Below are positions 33,713 to 34,156 of a DNA stretch of 34,156 nucleotides, one piece after another. Under the pieces are notes generated by a model. It made no database searches, was not told the origin of the DNA, and saw only the letters and a list, made by a program, of their open reading frames with translations. This stretch comes from JAADEM01 sp965371855 (GTDB lineage: Bacteria; Bacteroidota; Bacteroidia; Bacteroidales; Marinilabiliaceae). The stretch lies in assembly GCA_965371855.1 (NCBI GenBank), contig CBDUZZ010000051.1, forward strand, positions 1 through 34,156, given 5' to 3'. Every line of letters starts with the position of its first letter. The stretch's first letter is position 1. Both the position numbers and the translations under genes were made by a program.

Positions 33713-34156
33713 CTCCAATGGAATTTGGAGATTGAGTATTCGATATTGGAATTTGAAAATCCTGAACTCATTAATCTCTAATCAATATCCAATAACCAAT
33801 ATCCAACATCCAATAACCAATGGAATTTGGAGATTGAGTATTCGATATTGGAACTTGAAAATCCTGAACCCTTTAATCTCTAATCAATATCCAAGAACCA
33901 ATATCCAATAACCAATGGAATTTGGAGATTGAGTATTCGATATTGGGACTTGAAAATCCTGAACCCTTTAATCTCTAATCAATGGCCAATAACCAATATC
34001 CAACATCCAATAACCAATGGAAATTGGAGATTGAGTATTCGATATTGGGACTTGAAAATCCTGAACCCATTAATCTCTAATCAATGGCCAATAACCAATA
34101 ACCAATATCCAATGGAATTTGGAGATTGAGTATTCGATATTGGGACTTGAAAATCC
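33713..34156. repeat. Right terminal repeat array, heptad-built
   Basis: Five units with cores starting at 33719, 33821, 33916, 34018 and 34113, i.e. steps of 102, 95, 102 and 95 bp, differing by one 7-bp word. Each core reads TGGAATTTGGAGATTGAG, then TATTCGATATTGG, followed by ACTTGAAAATCCTGAAC and a stretch of CCAATAA-like heptads. The heptad side and the core are imperfect inverted copies (CCAATATC against GATATTGG). Same family and orientation as 1-209. The array runs off the window end. Confidence 0.92.

Noticed and set aside
33929..34129. 66-residue open frame in the right terminal array
   Set aside because: It is the repeat itself read in frame; 102 bp is 34 codons, so the peptide repeats with the DNA. 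No start signal or homologue recognised.
33713..34156. Possible CRISPR array at the window ends
   Set aside because: Units are direct repeats whose intervening DNA is itself repetitive and similar between units; no unique spacers and no cas genes.
1..34156. Hidden defence, phage or biosynthetic system
   Set aside because: All larger reading frames were assigned to housekeeping or envelope families; no cluster of unknown genes, integrase, transposase or toxin-antitoxin pair was seen.

Overview
The window reads as a low-GC chromosomal segment of a Bacteroidota bacterium, most likely class Bacteroidia. The evidence is the set of lineage-typical proteins (divergent LptD, MCE protein beside an Amidase_3, DUF349 repeat protein, DUF4625-like lipoprotein, Bacteroidota-type AddB and OdhA/OdhB), lipoprotein signals with relaxed lipoboxes, several TAnnTTTG-type -7 promoter elements, and the near absence of Shine-Dalgarno sites. 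The order within the class is a guess. No rRNA, tRNA, CRISPR, phage or transposase was seen. Both ends lie inside the same repeat family in the same orientation, so the piece may be bounded by a dispersed repeat.

Layout. 1-241: repeats. 288-6571 (minus): M3 peptidase lipoprotein, dnaA, an MCE (MlaD-like) protein and an N-acetylmuramoyl-L-alanine amidase. 6719-9852 (plus): LptD-like outer-membrane protein and ridA, ending in a bidirectional terminator shared with the minus-strand operon rpsF-rpsR-rplI. 11153-14663: murB (minus), then a TetR-like regulator, a SPOR lipoprotein and a flavodiiron protein (plus). 14761-16475: an EamA transporter lying between two truncated genes (M48 peptidase without its 5' part, glycerate kinase without its 3' part), a likely rearrangement scar. 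16516-20812 (minus): glutaminyl cyclotransferase-like lipoprotein, MalY/PatB aminotransferase, a two-repeat lipoprotein and a WbpP-like epimerase. 21049-25201 (minus): 2-oxoglutarate dehydrogenase E2 and E1. 25247-28117 (plus): AddB-like nuclease. 28453-33611: trmD, DUF349 protein, diacylglycerol kinase-like protein and PAP2 phosphatase. 33601-34156: repeats.

The genes are mostly housekeeping, with emphasis on the cell envelope: peptidoglycan synthesis and cleavage (murB, amidase, SPOR proteins), outer-membrane lipid and LPS traffic (MCE protein, LptD) and lipid metabolism (DGK, PAP2). I found no defence island or new multi-gene system. The less ordinary signals are: a SPOR-like C-terminal domain shared by the MCE protein and the adjacent amidase; intergenic DNA built from 7-bp units of several unrelated sequences, including the 95/102-bp terminal arrays; a dispersed perfect hairpin; strong Shine-Dalgarno sites confined to the ribosomal-protein operon; and the EamA replacement scar.
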